A DNA stretch of 64,000 nucleotides from Fundidesulfovibrio soli (lineage in GTDB: Bacteria > Desulfobacterota > Desulfovibrionia > Desulfovibrionales > Desulfovibrionaceae). Numbering within the stretch: the first letter of the stretch is position 1; each line of letters opens with the position of its first letter. The stretch is taken from contig NZ_JAKZKW010000001.1 in assembly GCF_022808695.1 (NCBI RefSeq), forward strand, positions 186,001 through 250,000, written 5' to 3'. Below are positions 49,709 through 64,000 of this stretch, piece by piece. The notes beneath the pieces were generated by a model. That model was not told where the DNA came from. It saw nothing but the letters and a program-made list of their open reading frames with translations, and ran no database searches. A program made the translations under genes and the position numbers.

Positions 49709-49918
49709 TGTTCGCCGCACGTGTTGAGGCGTAGGCGCGGAGGTCGGGTGGCACCTCCGGTTTGTTCAGGCCAGTGTCGTGGAGGTGTGGGGCAAACCCT
49801 CGCAGGCGCCCATCTTCTGGGAGCTTGCGTCCATGTATGGCCAATGGATTATGGAGATTGTGGAGAACGGCGCTGACGTGGTGTTCCGTTTCACGAGAAA
49901 AACCTGAGGAGTGTGTGC
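49709..49918. other. spacer with a possible small open frame
   Basis: A 210-bp gap. In one plus-strand frame (GTG 49779 to stop 49907) a 42-residue peptide opens VEVWGKPSQAPIFWELASMY and ends in VVFRFTRKT. It reads like the end of a real protein but has no good ribosome-binding site, so it may be a small gene or a truncated remnant. Nothing else is seen. Confidence 0.35.
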
Positions 49919-50986
49919 ATGTCGGCGCTGCTGATAGGGAGAGATACCTCGCGTAAGGGAGAGGACGTCAATACGCGCGCGGTGGCGCTCTTGTGCCTTG
50001 CGGGCGCGGCCGTGGCCGTGCTCTCGGGCATGTACGAGAGCTACGGCATGTTCGCCCAGCTCTGCGCCGCGTTTTCTGACGGCTGCAAGCAGACCCTGGG
50101 ATTTACTCTGCTGGGATACCCGCTGTGGGTGCTCGGCGCGGCCTATTTCGCGCTTCTGTGCGCGTCGGTGTACTTTTTTCCGCCGGCCGCCGTATGGATC
50201 GTGGGCGCGGGACTCGGCTTCGAGGCCGAGCTGGCCCGCACCCTCATCGCCATGAAGGCCCCGTGCGTGTTCTGCATCGCCAACGGCGTGTTCGTGGTGC
50301 TGAGCGCGGCTTTCGTGTTCCGCAGCCGCCATTTCTGGCAGATGCTGGCTCTGGCGCTGCTGTCCTTCATCCTCGTGCAGCAGGGGCTGGCGCGCCCCGT
50401 GCCCAAGGCCCCGGCCCAGGCGGCCCAGGCGGCCCCCCAACCCAAGCCGGACATCGCCAGGCTGCCCATCGACCCGCGGTACGTGCTGGGGCCCGCCGAT
50501 GCCCCCGTGACCGTGGTGGAGTTCTCGGACTACCAGTGCCCCGGCTGCAAGAGGGTTCACGAGAGCATCAAACAGGTGCGCCCCCTGTACGAAGGCCGCC
50601 TGCGCTGGATCTTCAAGGATTTCCCGCTGCAGATGCACCCCTACGCGGCGCGGGCCGCCCAGGCCGCCCGCTGCGCCGCGGACCAGGGCAAGTTCTGGGA
50701 CTACCAGGACTTGTTGTACGCCGCCCAGGGCGACCTGCCCGACGACCTGCTCAAGCAGTTCGCCCAGCAGCTTGGGCTTGATGCCCAGGCCTTCGGGCAG
50801 TGCCTGAGCACGGACAAGTACAAGGCCGCAGTGGAGGCGAGCGTTCAGGACGCGGACAACGCCCGCGTGGACCGCACGCCAACGTTCTTCATCAACGGCG
50901 AGCCCCTGCCCGGCGTGCCCACCCTGGAAGGGTTCAAGCACCTGATCGACCAGGCGCTGGAGCAGAGCAAGGCGAAGAAGCAGTAG
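49919..50986 (+). CDS. vitamin K epoxide reductase - DsbA-like thioredoxin fusion
   Basis: A 355-residue fusion of a VKOR-type membrane oxidase and a thioredoxin-like disulfide oxidoreductase. The N-terminal part (about 20-150) has four to five helices, a first-loop cysteine pair (FAQLCAAFSDGC) and the CVFC active site. A proline/alanine linker leads to the DsbA-like part (about 175-355) with CPGC in SDYQCPGCKRVHESI and a TPTFFING cis-proline loop. It re-oxidises and delivers disulfides to periplasmic proteins in one polypeptide. GAGGA precedes ATG 49919. Single-gene operon ended by the terminator at 51024. Confidence 0.93.
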   Translation: MSALLIGRDTSRKGEDVNTRAVALLCLAGAAVAVLSGMYESYGMFAQLCAAFSDGCKQTLGFTLLGYPLWVLGAAYFALLCASVYFFPPAAVWIVGAGLGFEAELARTLIAMKAPCVFCIANGVFVVLSAAFVFRSRHFWQMLALALLSFILVQQGLARPVPKAPAQAAQAAPQPKPDIARLPIDPRYVLGPADAPVTVVEFSDYQCPGCKRVHESIKQVRPLYEGRLRWIFKDFPLQMHPYAARAAQAARCAADQGKFWDYQDLLYAAQGDLPDDLLKQFAQQLGLDAQAFGQCLSTDKYKAAVEASVQDADNARVDRTPTFFINGEPLPGVPTLEGFKHLIDQALEQSKAKKQ

Positions 50987-51023
50987 CTTGGTTTAAGCTG
51001 GCTGCATTTGCCCAAGAGATAAG

Positions 51024-51065
51024 AAAGCCTGGCGCCGGTGTTACCGGCACCAGGCTTTGTTTTTT
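51024..51065 (+). terminator. intrinsic terminator after the VKOR-DsbA gene
   Basis: AAAGCCTGG-C-GCCGG pairs with CCGGC-A-CCAGGCTTT (one mismatch) around TGTTA, followed by GTTTTTT. Confidence 0.92.
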
Positions 51066-51118
51066 AAAGAAGTGGCAACAGCCGGTGGGAGTATGCTGCG
51101 GGGTTAGCCGGTAGTTTT

Positions 51119-51526
51119 TCAATCTCCATACACATCAAACGACAGATCGATGGATAGCTCGCCGAGCTTTTGCAGCAACTGATGGTTAAAAATATCTCCA
51201 CTATTTCCTGAGGTGAACCAGCCAATGAAGAATTCAGCTACTCCTCCCTCATCTCGCACTCGGTCAAAGAGATCCTTGTAGGGCAGAAGATCATCTGCGA
51301 TCCGTTCGAGTAGTTCACTGAGGTCTTCATCATCTTGTCTCTCTATTCTGAAAACACAATAGTTCTCTTTATAGATGCCATCCAAGAGTGTACCCTTAGG
51401 CGTTTTCCGCTGCTCTCCAGCTTTGTGACTAATGTCTGGCTGGAGCAATATTACATTCGCTATCTCTATGCAATCAATCGATTTGCTCCAGAAACGCAGC
51501 GAGACGCTAAATTTGAATGGATTCAT
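51119..51526 (-). CDS. DUF4279 domain protein, orphan
   Basis: A 135-residue protein with AGGGA about 8 nt before ATG 51526. It fits the DUF4279 layout: SVSLRFWSKSIDCIEIANVI, LQPDISHKAGEQRKTPKG, a loop with CVFRI, and the closing LGELSIDLSFDVYGD. It is AT-richer than the neighbours and stands alone between two convergent terminators. A second, longer DUF4279 protein is at 39262. DUF4279 has no settled function; related domains are suspected immunity proteins in bacterial toxin systems, but no toxin gene is visible here. Confidence 0.82.
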   Translation of the reverse strand: MNPFKFSVSLRFWSKSIDCIEIANVILLQPDISHKAGEQRKTPKGTLLDGIYKENYCVFRIERQDDEDLSELLERIADDLLPYKDLFDRVRDEGGVAEFFIGWFTSGNSGDIFNHQLLQKLGELSIDLSFDVYGD

Positions 51527-51591
51527 GAGAATATCCCTTGATGGTAGTCATGTTGTGCGAAGTTGTAGAAAATGGCTATCAATCTCTGTGT

Positions 51592-51634
51592 GAAAAAAAA
51601 GAAAAGCCGCCAGGAACCACGTTCCTGGCGGCTT
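51592..51634 (-). terminator. terminator of the LOG-family operon
   Basis: On the minus strand AAGCCGCCAGGAA and TTCCTGGCGGCTT pair perfectly (13 bp) and are followed by TTCTTTTTTTT. Confidence 0.95.
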
Positions 51635-51660
51635 CTCCTATCATTTATTCGATAGGGGTA

Positions 51661-52242
51661 TCAACTTTTCTCGATTCCGAACCACTTTCCAGCGACCACC
51701 GGCTTAAATCCGACCATAATTTCCAGCAGGGCAGGGAAGCTGTCCGCCTGGAGCAGATTCTCCCGGTGAACGGGCTTCACGAAGCCCTCCTGCACCATGT
51801 TGTCCAGAAATCCTGCCAGTTTGTCGTAATAACCCAGCACGTTGCACAGTCCGGCCGGCTTGGCGTGCAGGCCCAGCTGCCCCCAGGTGGCCACCTCGAA
51901 GAACTCCTCCAGGGTGCCCAGGCCGCCGGGCATGGCCACGAAGCCGTCCGAGAGCTCGGCCATCTTGGCCTTGCGCTCGTGCATGGTGTCCACCTCGTGC
52001 ATCTCGGTCAGCCGGTCGAAGGCCAGCTCCTTAGCCTTCAAAAATCCTGGCAACACGCCCACCACGCGCCCGCCGCCGTCGGCCACGGCATTGGCCAGCA
52101 CGCCCATGAGCCCGTTCTTGGCCCCGCCGTACACCAGCCCGATGCCGCGCTCGGCCAGGGTGCGCCCGGCTTCGGCCACGGCCTCGGCGTAGGCCGGGGA
52201 CTTTCCCGGATTGGAGCCCAGGAAGACGCAGACGTTCCTCAT
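51661..52242 (-). CDS. LOG family protein (cytokinin riboside 5'-monophosphate phosphoribohydrolase-like)
   Basis: A 193-residue Rossmann-fold protein of the TIGR00730/LOG family. The motif PGGLGTLEEFFE holds the catalytic site, with VYGGAKNGLMG and RKAKM also typical. In plants and some bacteria these enzymes cut ribose 5-phosphate from cytokinin or adenosine nucleotides; bacterial members act as nucleotide or lysine-decarboxylase-misannotated hydrolases. The start ATG 52242 has GAGGTGG upstream and overlaps the preceding gene by 4 bp. The longer open frame at the N-terminus is not homologous. Confidence 0.9.
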   Translation of the reverse strand: MRNVCVFLGSNPGKSPAYAEAVAEAGRTLAERGIGLVYGGAKNGLMGVLANAVADGGGRVVGVLPGFLKAKELAFDRLTEMHEVDTMHERKAKMAELSDGFVAMPGGLGTLEEFFEVATWGQLGLHAKPAGLCNVLGYYDKLAGFLDNMVQEGFVKPVHRENLLQADSFPALLEIMVGFKPVVAGKWFGIEKS

Positions 52243-52727
52243 TTCTGGTCCACCTCGACGATGGGCGCGTGCTGGCTCAGGTCGAAGAAGCCGCGCACGG
52301 GGAAGGGCAGGGTGTAGTTGGGGATCTTGTCGAAGAGCACGAAGCCAACGTCCTTGCCCTCGGGCAAGTCGGAGAGGGCGGGAATGCCCAGGGGTACGGG
52401 GAAGTCGATCGTGCAGGAGCGGATGGCGTCCAGCTTGTCCGCGTAGCGCTCCTGGAAGTAGGCCACCATCTGGTCCCGCTCCTCGGCCGTGAAGGACTCC
52501 ATCACCAGCTTGCGGCCGGAGGCCATGTCGGCGTCCATGTCGGGGTGCATGGGGTCGCCCAGCACATGGTTCCAGTCGTAGGAATCCTCTTCCAGGTCGT
52601 CCCATTCGGGGCGGAAAAGGTGGACCTCCACGTCCTTGCGGCCCTTGAAGCTCTTTATCACGATGGAGACGGACCAGGCCCGGTCCACCGGGAGCCGTTC
52701 CTGTGCAGGGACGATGTCGATCAGCAT
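52239..52727 (-). CDS. hypothetical protein, upstream of LOG gene
   Basis: A 162-residue soluble protein of no recognised family. GGAGGG lies 5 nt before ATG 52727, which decides the start against the upstream frame. It is acidic, with a beta-strand opening ([19 protein letters not shown]) and a tryptophan- and proline-rich core. It overlaps the LOG gene by 4 bp, so the two share a message. Divergent from uvrB. Confidence 0.75.
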   Translation of the reverse strand: MLIDIVPAQERLPVDRAWSVSIVIKSFKGRKDVEVHLFRPEWDDLEEDSYDWNHVLGDPMHPDMDADMASGRKLVMESFTAEERDQMVAYFQERYADKLDAIRSCTIDFPVPLGIPALSDLPEGKDVGFVLFDKIPNYTLPFPVRGFFDLSQHAPIVEVDQK

Positions 52728-52800
52728 GGTTGCCCTCCGCGCTTGTTTTATGGCCCGCGAGGCCTTAGAAAGATGTTCGCGCCGTCGCGAGGGGATAGAT

Positions 52801-54828
52801 TTGAGAAAACAGGACAAAAGTCAATCCGAGTTCACGCTGGTCAGCCCCTTTTCGCCTCAGGGAGACCAACCCCAGGCTATCGACGAGCTGACCGCCAACC
52901 TTGATGCCGGCCTGCCCGCACAGGTTCTGCTGGGAGCCACGGGCACCGGCAAGACCTTCACCATGGCCCAGGTCATCGCACGCACGGGGCGGCCCGCGCT
53001 GATCATGGCCCCCAACAAGACGCTCGCGGCGCAGCTCTTCAACGAATTCAAGGGGCTGTTCCCCAACAACGCAGTCGAGTACTTCGTCAGCTACTACGAT
53101 TACTACCAGCCGGAAGCCTACCTCCCGCGTACGGACACCTACATCGAAAAGGACTCCTCCATCAACGAGGATATCGACAAGCTCCGGCACGCCGCCACCC
53201 ATGCACTGCTCACCCGGCGCGACGTGGTGATCGTGGCCTCGGTGAGCTGCATCTACGGCCTGGGCTCGCCCGAGTACTACGCCAAGATGGTGCTGCCGCT
53301 GGAGGAGGGCCAGAACATCTCCATGGAGGAGGTCATCGGCAAGCTGGTGGAGGTGCAGTACGAGCGCAACGACTACGACCTGCACCGAGGCGCCTTCCGC
53401 GTGCGCGGCGACGTGCTGGAGATCATCCCGGCCTACGCCCGGGAGCGCGCCCTGCGCCTGGAGTTCTTCGGCGACGAACTGGAGCGCGTGCTGGAGACCG
53501 ACCACCTCACCGGCGAGGTGATCCGCAACCTCCCCAAGACCGTGATCTTCCCCAACTCGCACTACGTCTCGGACCGCGACAACCTGACCCGGGCCATGAG
53601 CGACATCCGCGACGAGCTGCGCGAGCGCCTGATCGAGTACAAGCGCGACAACCGCCTGGTGGAGGCCCAGCGCCTGGAGCAGCGCACCCTCTACGACTTG
53701 GAGATGATCGAGGAGCTGGGCTACTGCAACGGCATCGAGAACTACTCCCGCCACCTGGACGGGCGCAAGGCTGGTGAGCCCCCGGCTACCCTGATCGACT
53801 ATTTCCCCAAGGATTTCATCCTGTTCATGGACGAATCCCACATCTCGGTGCCGCAGGTTGCCGGCATGTACAACGGCGACCGCTCAAGAAAATCAACCCT
53901 GGTGGATTACGGCTTCCGACTGCCCTCGGCCCTGGACAACAGGCCGCTCAACTTCGACGAGTTCCAGAGCCGCATCGGCCAGGCCGTGTTCGTCTCGGCC
54001 ACGCCCGGCCCCTGGGAGCTGGAGCGCGCCCAGGGCCTCGTGGTGGAGCAGATCATCCGTCCCACCGGCCTGCTGGACCCCCAGGTGGAGGTGCGCAAGA
54101 CCCAGGGCCAGATCGACGACCTGCTCTCGGAGTGCAAAAAGCGCGCGGCCGCCGGGGAGCGCGTGCTGGTGACCACCCTGACCAAACGCATGGCCGAGGA
54201 GCTCACCGACTACCTGAACACCTACGGCGTGAGCACCCGCTATCTGCACTCCGACGTGGACACCCTGGAGCGCGTGGCCATCATTCAGGCCCTGCGCGCG
54301 GGCGAGTTCGACGTGCTGGTGGGCATCAACCTGCTCCGCGAAGGCCTCGACATCCCCGAGGTGTCCATGGTGGCCATCCTTGACGCCGACAAGGAGGGCT
54401 TCCTGCGCTCCGCCCGCTCCCTGATCCAGACCTTCGGGCGCGCGGCACGCAACATCGAGGGCAGGGTCATCCTCTACGCCGACCAGGTGACGCGCTCCAT
54501 GCGCGAAGCCATGGAGGAGACCGACCGCAGGCGCGCCAAGCAGTTGGCTCACAACCTCGAGCACGGCATCACGCCGCGCACCATCATCAAGGATCTCGAC
54601 AACGTGCTCGACGCCATCTACACGCAGGGCAAGGCCGAGAAGGCCCCGAAACGCAAGGGCGAGAGCTTCGTGGACGAGATCATGGAACAGGCAAGGGACG
54701 AGGAAACCGTGGAGAAGCTTCTCAAGCGCCTCGAGCGCGACATGCGGGCCGCCGCCAAGGAGCTGGCCTTCGAGCGCGCCGCCGAACTGCGCGACGCCAT
54801 CGCGGCCCTGCAAGGCGGCAAGAAATGA
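52801..54828 (+). CDS. uvrB: excinuclease ABC subunit B
   Basis: A 675-residue UvrB, the damage-verifying helicase of nucleotide excision repair. [15 protein letters not shown] opens it, then Walker [11 protein letters not shown], the beta-hairpin region [41 protein letters not shown] and FGRAARN. The C-terminal UVR domain that binds UvrC ([18 protein letters not shown]) is complete. The TTG at 52801 is preferred as start: GGGGA lies 6 nt upstream and it gives almost the E. coli length. It begins a tightly packed run through nadE. Confidence 0.97.
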   Translation: MRKQDKSQSEFTLVSPFSPQGDQPQAIDELTANLDAGLPAQVLLGATGTGKTFTMAQVIARTGRPALIMAPNKTLAAQLFNEFKGLFPNNAVEYFVSYYDYYQPEAYLPRTDTYIEKDSSINEDIDKLRHAATHALLTRRDVVIVASVSCIYGLGSPEYYAKMVLPLEEGQNISMEEVIGKLVEVQYERNDYDLHRGAFRVRGDVLEIIPAYARERALRLEFFGDELERVLETDHLTGEVIRNLPKTVIFPNSHYVSDRDNLTRAMSDIRDELRERLIEYKRDNRLVEAQRLEQRTLYDLEMIEELGYCNGIENYSRHLDGRKAGEPPATLIDYFPKDFILFMDESHISVPQVAGMYNGDRSRKSTLVDYGFRLPSALDNRPLNFDEFQSRIGQAVFVSATPGPWELERAQGLVVEQIIRPTGLLDPQVEVRKTQGQIDDLLSECKKRAAAGERVLVTTLTKRMAEELTDYLNTYGVSTRYLHSDVDTLERVAIIQALRAGEFDVLVGINLLREGLDIPEVSMVAILDADKEGFLRSARSLIQTFGRAARNIEGRVILYADQVTRSMREAMEETDRRRAKQLAHNLEHGITPRTIIKDLDNVLDAIYTQGKAEKAPKRKGESFVDEIMEQARDEETVEKLLKRLERDMRAAAKELAFERAAELRDAIAALQGGKK

Positions 54829-55873
54829 AGGGGCGCCGCATAAGCCGCATCCGCAGCCGCTTCTGGGGCTTGCGCCGCAAGCTCGGCGTGCTCTGGCCGG
54901 TGCTGGCGGGCCTGGCCTCTGTGGTCAGCATCTTCACCTGCGGCACACTGGCCTTCATGCACGTTGAGGGCTGGGACCTCTTCGACAGCGTGTACATGAT
55001 GATCATCACCCTCTCCACGGTGGGCTACGGCGAGGTCCACCCCCTGAGCAAAGCGGGGAGGGTGATCGCCTCCCTGGTGATCCTCACGGGAGTGGGCACG
55101 TTCTTCTATCTCGCGGGCGCCATCGTGCAACTGGTCATCGAGGGGCATCTGCAAAACATTTTCGGGAGGCGGTGGATGCGACGCGCCATAGACAAGATGC
55201 AGGGGCACACCATCGTCTGCGGCTACGGCCGCATCGGCTCCATCGTGGCCCAGGAAATCCTGGCCGAGGGCCAGGACGTGGTGGTGGTGGAGCGCACGCC
55301 CGCGCTCATCGAGGAGCTTCAGCGCAAGAACATCCCCTACGTGGCCGGAGACGCCACCAAGGACGAGATGCTCCTGGCCGCGGGGCTCAAGCGTGCCAAG
55401 GCTCTGGTCTCCGCGCTCAGCGAGGAGGCCGCCAACGTCTACGTGACGCTCACCGCGCGCCAGATCAACCCCGACATCTTCATCGTGGCCCGCAGCGACG
55501 CCCCGGACCACTCCCAGCGCCTCACCCGCGCGGGGGCCAACCAGGTGCTCTTCCCGCACCTTTACGGCGGCATGCGCATGGCGCAGTCCGTGCTGCGGCC
55601 CACGGTGCTCGGCTTCATGGACCTGGCCATGCGCGGCGACATCGAGGACCTGCAGATGGAGCAGCTGACCATCGCGCCCGAATCCCCGGTGGCCGGCAAG
55701 GACCTCATCTCCTCCCAGCTCAGGCAGCGCTACAACATCATCGTCATCGGCATCAAGAAGCCCGACGGAAAGCTGCTGTTCAACCCGCAGCCCCAGTCCG
55801 TGCTGGAAGCCGGGGACACGCTCATCCTGGTGGGCAACAGGCACAGCCTGACCGCCATGCAGAAAGACCTGAC

Positions 55874-55877
<4 letters not shown>
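54825..55877 (+). CDS. potassium channel with TrkA-N/TrkA-C domains
   Basis: A 350-residue ion channel subunit. Two membrane helices (about 24-45 and 83-103) flank the selectivity filter [12 protein letters not shown]. The RCK/TrkA-N Rossmann domain follows with [16 protein letters not shown] and the acidic [14 protein letters not shown], and a TrkA-C domain closes the protein (about 270-350). It likely conducts K+ in a ligand-gated way. The ATG overlaps the uvrB stop by 4 bp; the functional link to DNA repair is unknown. Confidence 0.95.
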
Positions 55878-58590
<2,713 letters not shown>

Positions 58591-58607
58591 TACGAGCGAG
58601 GACGAGC

Positions 58608-59393
58608 ATGAGCGTGTGCGATGTGATCATCATGGGCGCGGGCGGCCGCATGGGCGGCACCCTGGCGGCGTTGGCCATGGCCGACCCTGAACTCAACCTG
58701 GCGGGCGTGGTGGAGCGGCCCCAGCACGAGGCATCGCTCGAGAAATTCGCCTGCGTGCGCGGCACCGACGCAAAAGAGGTCTTCGCCAAGCTGCCCGGCG
58801 CCGTGGTGGTGGACTTCACCGCCCCGGAGGCCAGCGTGGCCGTATCCAAGGCCGCTGCCGAGCTGGGCAACCCCGTGGTCTTCGGCACCACCGGCTTCAA
58901 GCCAGAGCAGCTGCTCGAGCTTGAGGCCTCCGCCGCCAAGGCGCCCATGTTCTGGTCCCCCAACATGAGCGTGGGCGTGAACACCCTCATGAAGCTCCTG
59001 CCCATGCTGGTTGAGGCCCTGGGCCCCGACTACGACCTGGAAATCACCGAAATCCACCACAACAAGAAGGTGGACTCCCCCAGCGGCACGGCCATCAAGC
59101 TGGGGCAGGTGATCGCCGCCGCCCGGGGCCAGGCCCTGGACGACGTGAAGAAGTGCGGGCGCGAGGGCATCGTGGGCGCGCGCACCAAGGACGAGATCGG
59201 CGTGCTGGCCGTGCGCGGCGGCGACGTGGTGGGCGACCACACGGTCTATTTCTTCGGCCCTGGCGAGCGCATCGAGGTGACGCACCGCGCCCACTCCCGC
59301 GAGAACTTCGCCCGGGGGGCGCTGCGCGCCGCGCGCTGGATCGGCTCCCAGAAGCCGGGCAAGCTCTACACCATGGCCGACATGCTGGCATGA
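58608..59393 (+). CDS. dapB: 4-hydroxy-tetrahydrodipicolinate reductase
   Basis: A 261-residue DapB that reduces the dihydrodipicolinate intermediate in lysine/DAP synthesis. [16 protein letters not shown] forms the NAD(P)-binding glycine-rich loop; [25 protein letters not shown] and [15 protein letters not shown] (catalytic His/Lys) are intact. GAGGA precedes ATG 58608. Its product is the substrate of DapL, encoded at 44577. It overlaps nadE by 4 bp. Confidence 0.97.
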   Translation: MSVCDVIIMGAGGRMGGTLAALAMADPELNLAGVVERPQHEASLEKFACVRGTDAKEVFAKLPGAVVVDFTAPEASVAVSKAAAELGNPVVFGTTGFKPEQLLELEASAAKAPMFWSPNMSVGVNTLMKLLPMLVEALGPDYDLEITEIHHNKKVDSPSGTAIKLGQVIAAARGQALDDVKKCGREGIVGARTKDEIGVLAVRGGDVVGDHTVYFFGPGERIEVTHRAHSRENFARGALRAARWIGSQKPGKLYTMADMLA

Positions 59394-61054
59394 AGATAGG
59401 GCTGCTCCAGATAAACACCGTGGCTGGCGACCTCTGCGGCAATGCCGCCAGGATCGCCCGCAACGCGGAGGTTGCGGCCGAGCAGGGCGCGGAGCTGTGC
59501 GTCACCCCGGAGCTGGCCCTCACGGGCTATCCGCCCCGCGACCTGCTGCTTTCCTCGGCCTTCATCGAGAAGGCCCGTCACGAGCTGAACAGGCTGGCGG
59601 AGCGCCTGGTCAAAGGCCCGGCGGTCCTGGTGGGCACGGCCATCCCCACGGGGCGCGGAGACGCCAAGCCCTTGTACAATTGCGCGGCCCTCCTGCGCGG
59701 CGGTGTCGTGGAGGCCTTCATCCCCAAGATGCTGCTGCCCACCTACGACGTCTTCGACGAGGACCGCTACTTCGAGCCCGGAGACAGCCTCGGCTTCGTG
59801 GAGATCGGCGGCAAACGGATTGGCGTGACCATCTGCGAAGACATCTGGAACGACAAGGACTTCTGGCAGAGCCGCCGCTACCGTGACGACCCCGTTGAGC
59901 GGCTGGTGGCCGAGGGGGCGCAGGCCATCCTCAACCTCTCCGCCTCGCCCTTCACCCTGGGCAAGCAGGCCATGCGCGAGAAGCTCATCGCAAGCGCCGC
60001 GCGCAAGTACGGCCTGCCCGTGCTCTATTGCAACCAGGTGGGCGGCAACGACGACCTGGTGTTCGACGGCCGCTCCATGGCCGCCGACGCCCAAGGCAAC
60101 CTGACCATGCGCGCCAAGGGTTTCGGTGAGGACGTCCTGGTCGTGGATCTGAACGCTCTGGACGAATGTTCGCCGGACTGCGAACCGGCCCTGGCCCAGG
60201 ACGATTTCTCGCCCGAGGCCGAGGCCTGGCGCGCCCTGGTGCTGGGCGTGCGGGATTATGCCGCCAAGTGCGGCTTTCCGGGAGCGCTGCTGGGACTTTC
60301 CGGCGGCATCGACTCCGCCCTGACCGCCGCCATCGCCGCCGAAGCCCTGGGGCCGCAGAAGGTGCTCGGCGTGCTCATGCCCAGCCCCTATTCCAGCCAG
60401 GGCAGTGTGGACGACTCCCTGGAGCTGGCGGCGCGCCTTGGAATCGAGACCATGACCCTGCCCATCGAGGGCATCATGGGCTGTTTCGAGAGCACGCTGG
60501 CCGAAGCCTTCGCCGGGCGCGACCCGGACACCACGGAGGAGAACATCCAGTCGCGCATCCGGGGCAACCTGCTCATGGCGGTCTCCAACAAGTTCGGCAA
60601 GCTCCTGCTGACCACGGGCAACAAATCCGAGCTGGCCGTGGGCTACTGCACCATATACGGCGACATGTCCGGCGGCCTGGCCGTGATCTCGGACGTGCCC
60701 AAGACCATGGTCTACCGCCTGGCCGCGTGGTGCAACGCCAACCGGGCCGACCTGATCCCCCAGGCCATCATCGACAAGGCCCCTTCGGCTGAGCTGCGTC
60801 CCGACCAGAAGGACCAGGACAGCCTGCCTCCCTATGAGGAGCTGGACGCCATCCTGCGCCTGCGCGTGGAGCTGCAGGCCTCGGTGGACGAGATCGCGGC
60901 GGCCGGGTTCGACAGGGTGGTGGTGGGCAAGGTGTGCAGGCTGGTGAAGAACGCGGAGTTCAAGCGCCGTCAGGCCGCCCCCGGCCTGAAAATAACGGAC
61001 AGGGCCTTCGGTACGGGCTGGCGTATGCCCGTGGCCTGCCGCATGGAGTATTGA
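59390..61054 (+). CDS. nadE: glutamine-dependent NAD+ synthetase
   Basis: A 554-residue NAD synthase with an N-terminal nitrilase-type glutaminase (about 1-265) and a C-terminal synthetase. The glutaminase triad is visible as Glu in [17 protein letters not shown], Lys in [15 protein letters not shown] and Cys in [10 protein letters not shown]. The synthetase has the PP-loop [13 protein letters not shown] and [20 protein letters not shown]. It makes NAD+ from deamido-NAD+ with glutamine as nitrogen donor. Last gene of the plus-strand run; convergent with the sensor kinase 17 bp away. Confidence 0.97.
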   Translation: MKIGLLQINTVAGDLCGNAARIARNAEVAAEQGAELCVTPELALTGYPPRDLLLSSAFIEKARHELNRLAERLVKGPAVLVGTAIPTGRGDAKPLYNCAALLRGGVVEAFIPKMLLPTYDVFDEDRYFEPGDSLGFVEIGGKRIGVTICEDIWNDKDFWQSRRYRDDPVERLVAEGAQAILNLSASPFTLGKQAMREKLIASAARKYGLPVLYCNQVGGNDDLVFDGRSMAADAQGNLTMRAKGFGEDVLVVDLNALDECSPDCEPALAQDDFSPEAEAWRALVLGVRDYAAKCGFPGALLGLSGGIDSALTAAIAAEALGPQKVLGVLMPSPYSSQGSVDDSLELAARLGIETMTLPIEGIMGCFESTLAEAFAGRDPDTTEENIQSRIRGNLLMAVSNKFGKLLLTTGNKSELAVGYCTIYGDMSGGLAVISDVPKTMVYRLAAWCNANRADLIPQAIIDKAPSAELRPDQKDQDSLPPYEELDAILRLRVELQASVDEIAAAGFDRVVVGKVCRLVKNAEFKRRQAAPGLKITDRAFGTGWRMPVACRMEY

Positions 61055-61071
61055 GCTTCAGGCCGGCAAGG

Positions 61072-63369
<2,298 letters not shown>

Positions 63370-63494
63370 ATGTTGAAACTCATAGCAGCTTTGTCCGCTA
63401 TTGCAACAGGGAGCACCCGGCCTGAGCCGGAATGCACGGGCTTGACAAATGCCCGCACAGGGGAGCATTTCCCCTATCCCGAGGAGATGATATC

Positions 63495-64000
63495 ATGCGC
63501 ATACTTTTCGCGTCGCTGCTGTGCCTGTTTCTGGCGGCCTGCTCCGGCATCCCGCTGATGCCAGGCTCCGGCTCCGGCAACACGTTGACCGCCCAGGACG
63601 GCTCCTACTCCATAAAACTCGCTCCCGATTGGACCATCAAGGAAAAAGGGGCCGAACATGGCAGGCGCATCGCCGTGCTGGCCCACAAGGATGCGGTGGA
63701 TTCCGGCAAGGGCTACCCCACCGTGATCGTTCGCGAGGTCCACGAACCGACCCCGCCCGGCGTGCTCGAGCTCATGGCCCGGGACCGCAACCTGGACTTC
63801 GGCGAGCTCTGGAACGTCAGCAAGGACAAGTACCAGCAGAAGCAGGCCCTGCTCGACGGTTCGAGCAGGATGCTCTCCTACTGGCTGGCCCCGGTGGACG
63901 GCCAGGGCGTGGAGTACTACGCCGCCGTGGTGCTCACGGGTTTCGGGCGCATCGAGATGATCGGCGTGGCCCAGGCGGGCACCGTTCCCAAGTACATGAA
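63495..64000 (+). CDS. hypothetical lipoprotein (partial, runs off the window)
   Basis: At least 168 residues visible; the gene continues past 64000. MRILFASLLCLFLAACSG is a lipoprotein signal with lipobox LAAC and Cys16 as the lipid site. The rest is a beta-rich protein with the opening TAQDGSYSIKLAPDWTIK, a pattern seen in small outer-membrane or periplasmic lipoproteins of unknown role. GAGGAG precedes the ATG. It is divergent from the sensor kinase. Confidence 0.8.
   Translation, partial: MRILFASLLCLFLAACSGIPLMPGSGSGNTLTAQDGSYSIKLAPDWTIKEKGAEHGRRIAVLAHKDAVDSGKGYPTVIVREVHEPTPPGVLELMARDRNLDFGELWNVSKDKYQQKQALLDGSSRMLSYWLAPVDGQGVEYYAAVVLTGFGRIEMIGVAQAGTVPKYM

Overview
The window is a GC-rich bacterial chromosome segment. 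Its gene content suggests a member of the Desulfovibrionaceae (Fundidesulfovibrio/Desulfovibrio type). This is an inference from the linked ispG-proS-xseA-M23 peptidase-xseB-ispA-dxs block, an LL-diaminopimelate aminotransferase, a tungsten-type aldehyde:ferredoxin oxidoreductase with a polyferredoxin partner, and a chemotaxis operon that carries HEAT-repeat and ParA-like genes. No rRNA, CRISPR array or intact insertion sequence was seen. Two tRNA genes are present: Arg(ACG) and Pro(CGG).

Layout. 1-5255: the right end of an integrated phage-satellite or plasmid-like element. All its genes are on the minus strand: an unknown protein, a P4/D5-type SF3 helicase, a DUF5131 protein, an unknown winged-helix protein and an AlpA-like regulator. 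They are followed by a non-coding end with two kinds of repeats, which abuts the 3' end of tRNA-Arg. 5317-14961: a flavin-binding protein, a PAPS-reductase-like protein and the isoprenoid block (ispG, proS, xseA, M23 peptidase, xseB, ispA, dxs). 15037-20408: an SBF-type transporter divergent from an AraC regulator, a small orphan gene, the aldehyde oxidoreductase pair and a secreted PLD-like nuclease. 20409-23408: an AT-richer island with one orphan glycosyltransferase-like gene, lying on the 3' side of tRNA-Pro. 23663-32578: a complete chemotaxis operon (cheB, HEAT, cheR, parA-like, cheW, cheY, cheA).

32601-39204: a membrane protein, then a ybgF-like lipoprotein, dprA, a small protein, HDOD, a GGDEF-like protein and xerC. 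39262-40785: small orphan genes, including a DUF4279 protein, and an ICMT-like methyltransferase. 40861-44495: a DHH/CBS/CCA-adding fusion protein overlapping xerD. 44577-50986: dapL, folK, a TRASH-like protein, transaldolase, a MotB-like protein, a secreted protein, aat, and a VKOR-DsbA fusion. 51119-52727: a second DUF4279 protein, a LOG-family protein and an unknown. 52801-61054: a tightly packed run of uvrB, a K+ channel/TrkA protein, a DUF3431 protein, ligA, dapB and nadE. 61072-64000: a hybrid sensor kinase and the start of a lipoprotein gene.

Working together: dapL and dapB belong to the same lysine/peptidoglycan route. ispG, ispA and dxs supply isoprenoids. xerC and xerD (about 4 kb apart) should form the chromosome dimer resolution pair. 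The che genes form one signalling unit without a local receptor gene. The most unusual items are the tRNA-Arg element end with its repeats, the CheA with a third Hpt domain whose histidine is replaced, the pseudo-receiver sensor kinase, a perfect 34-bp palindrome after proS, and the scattered DUF4279/small orphan genes.
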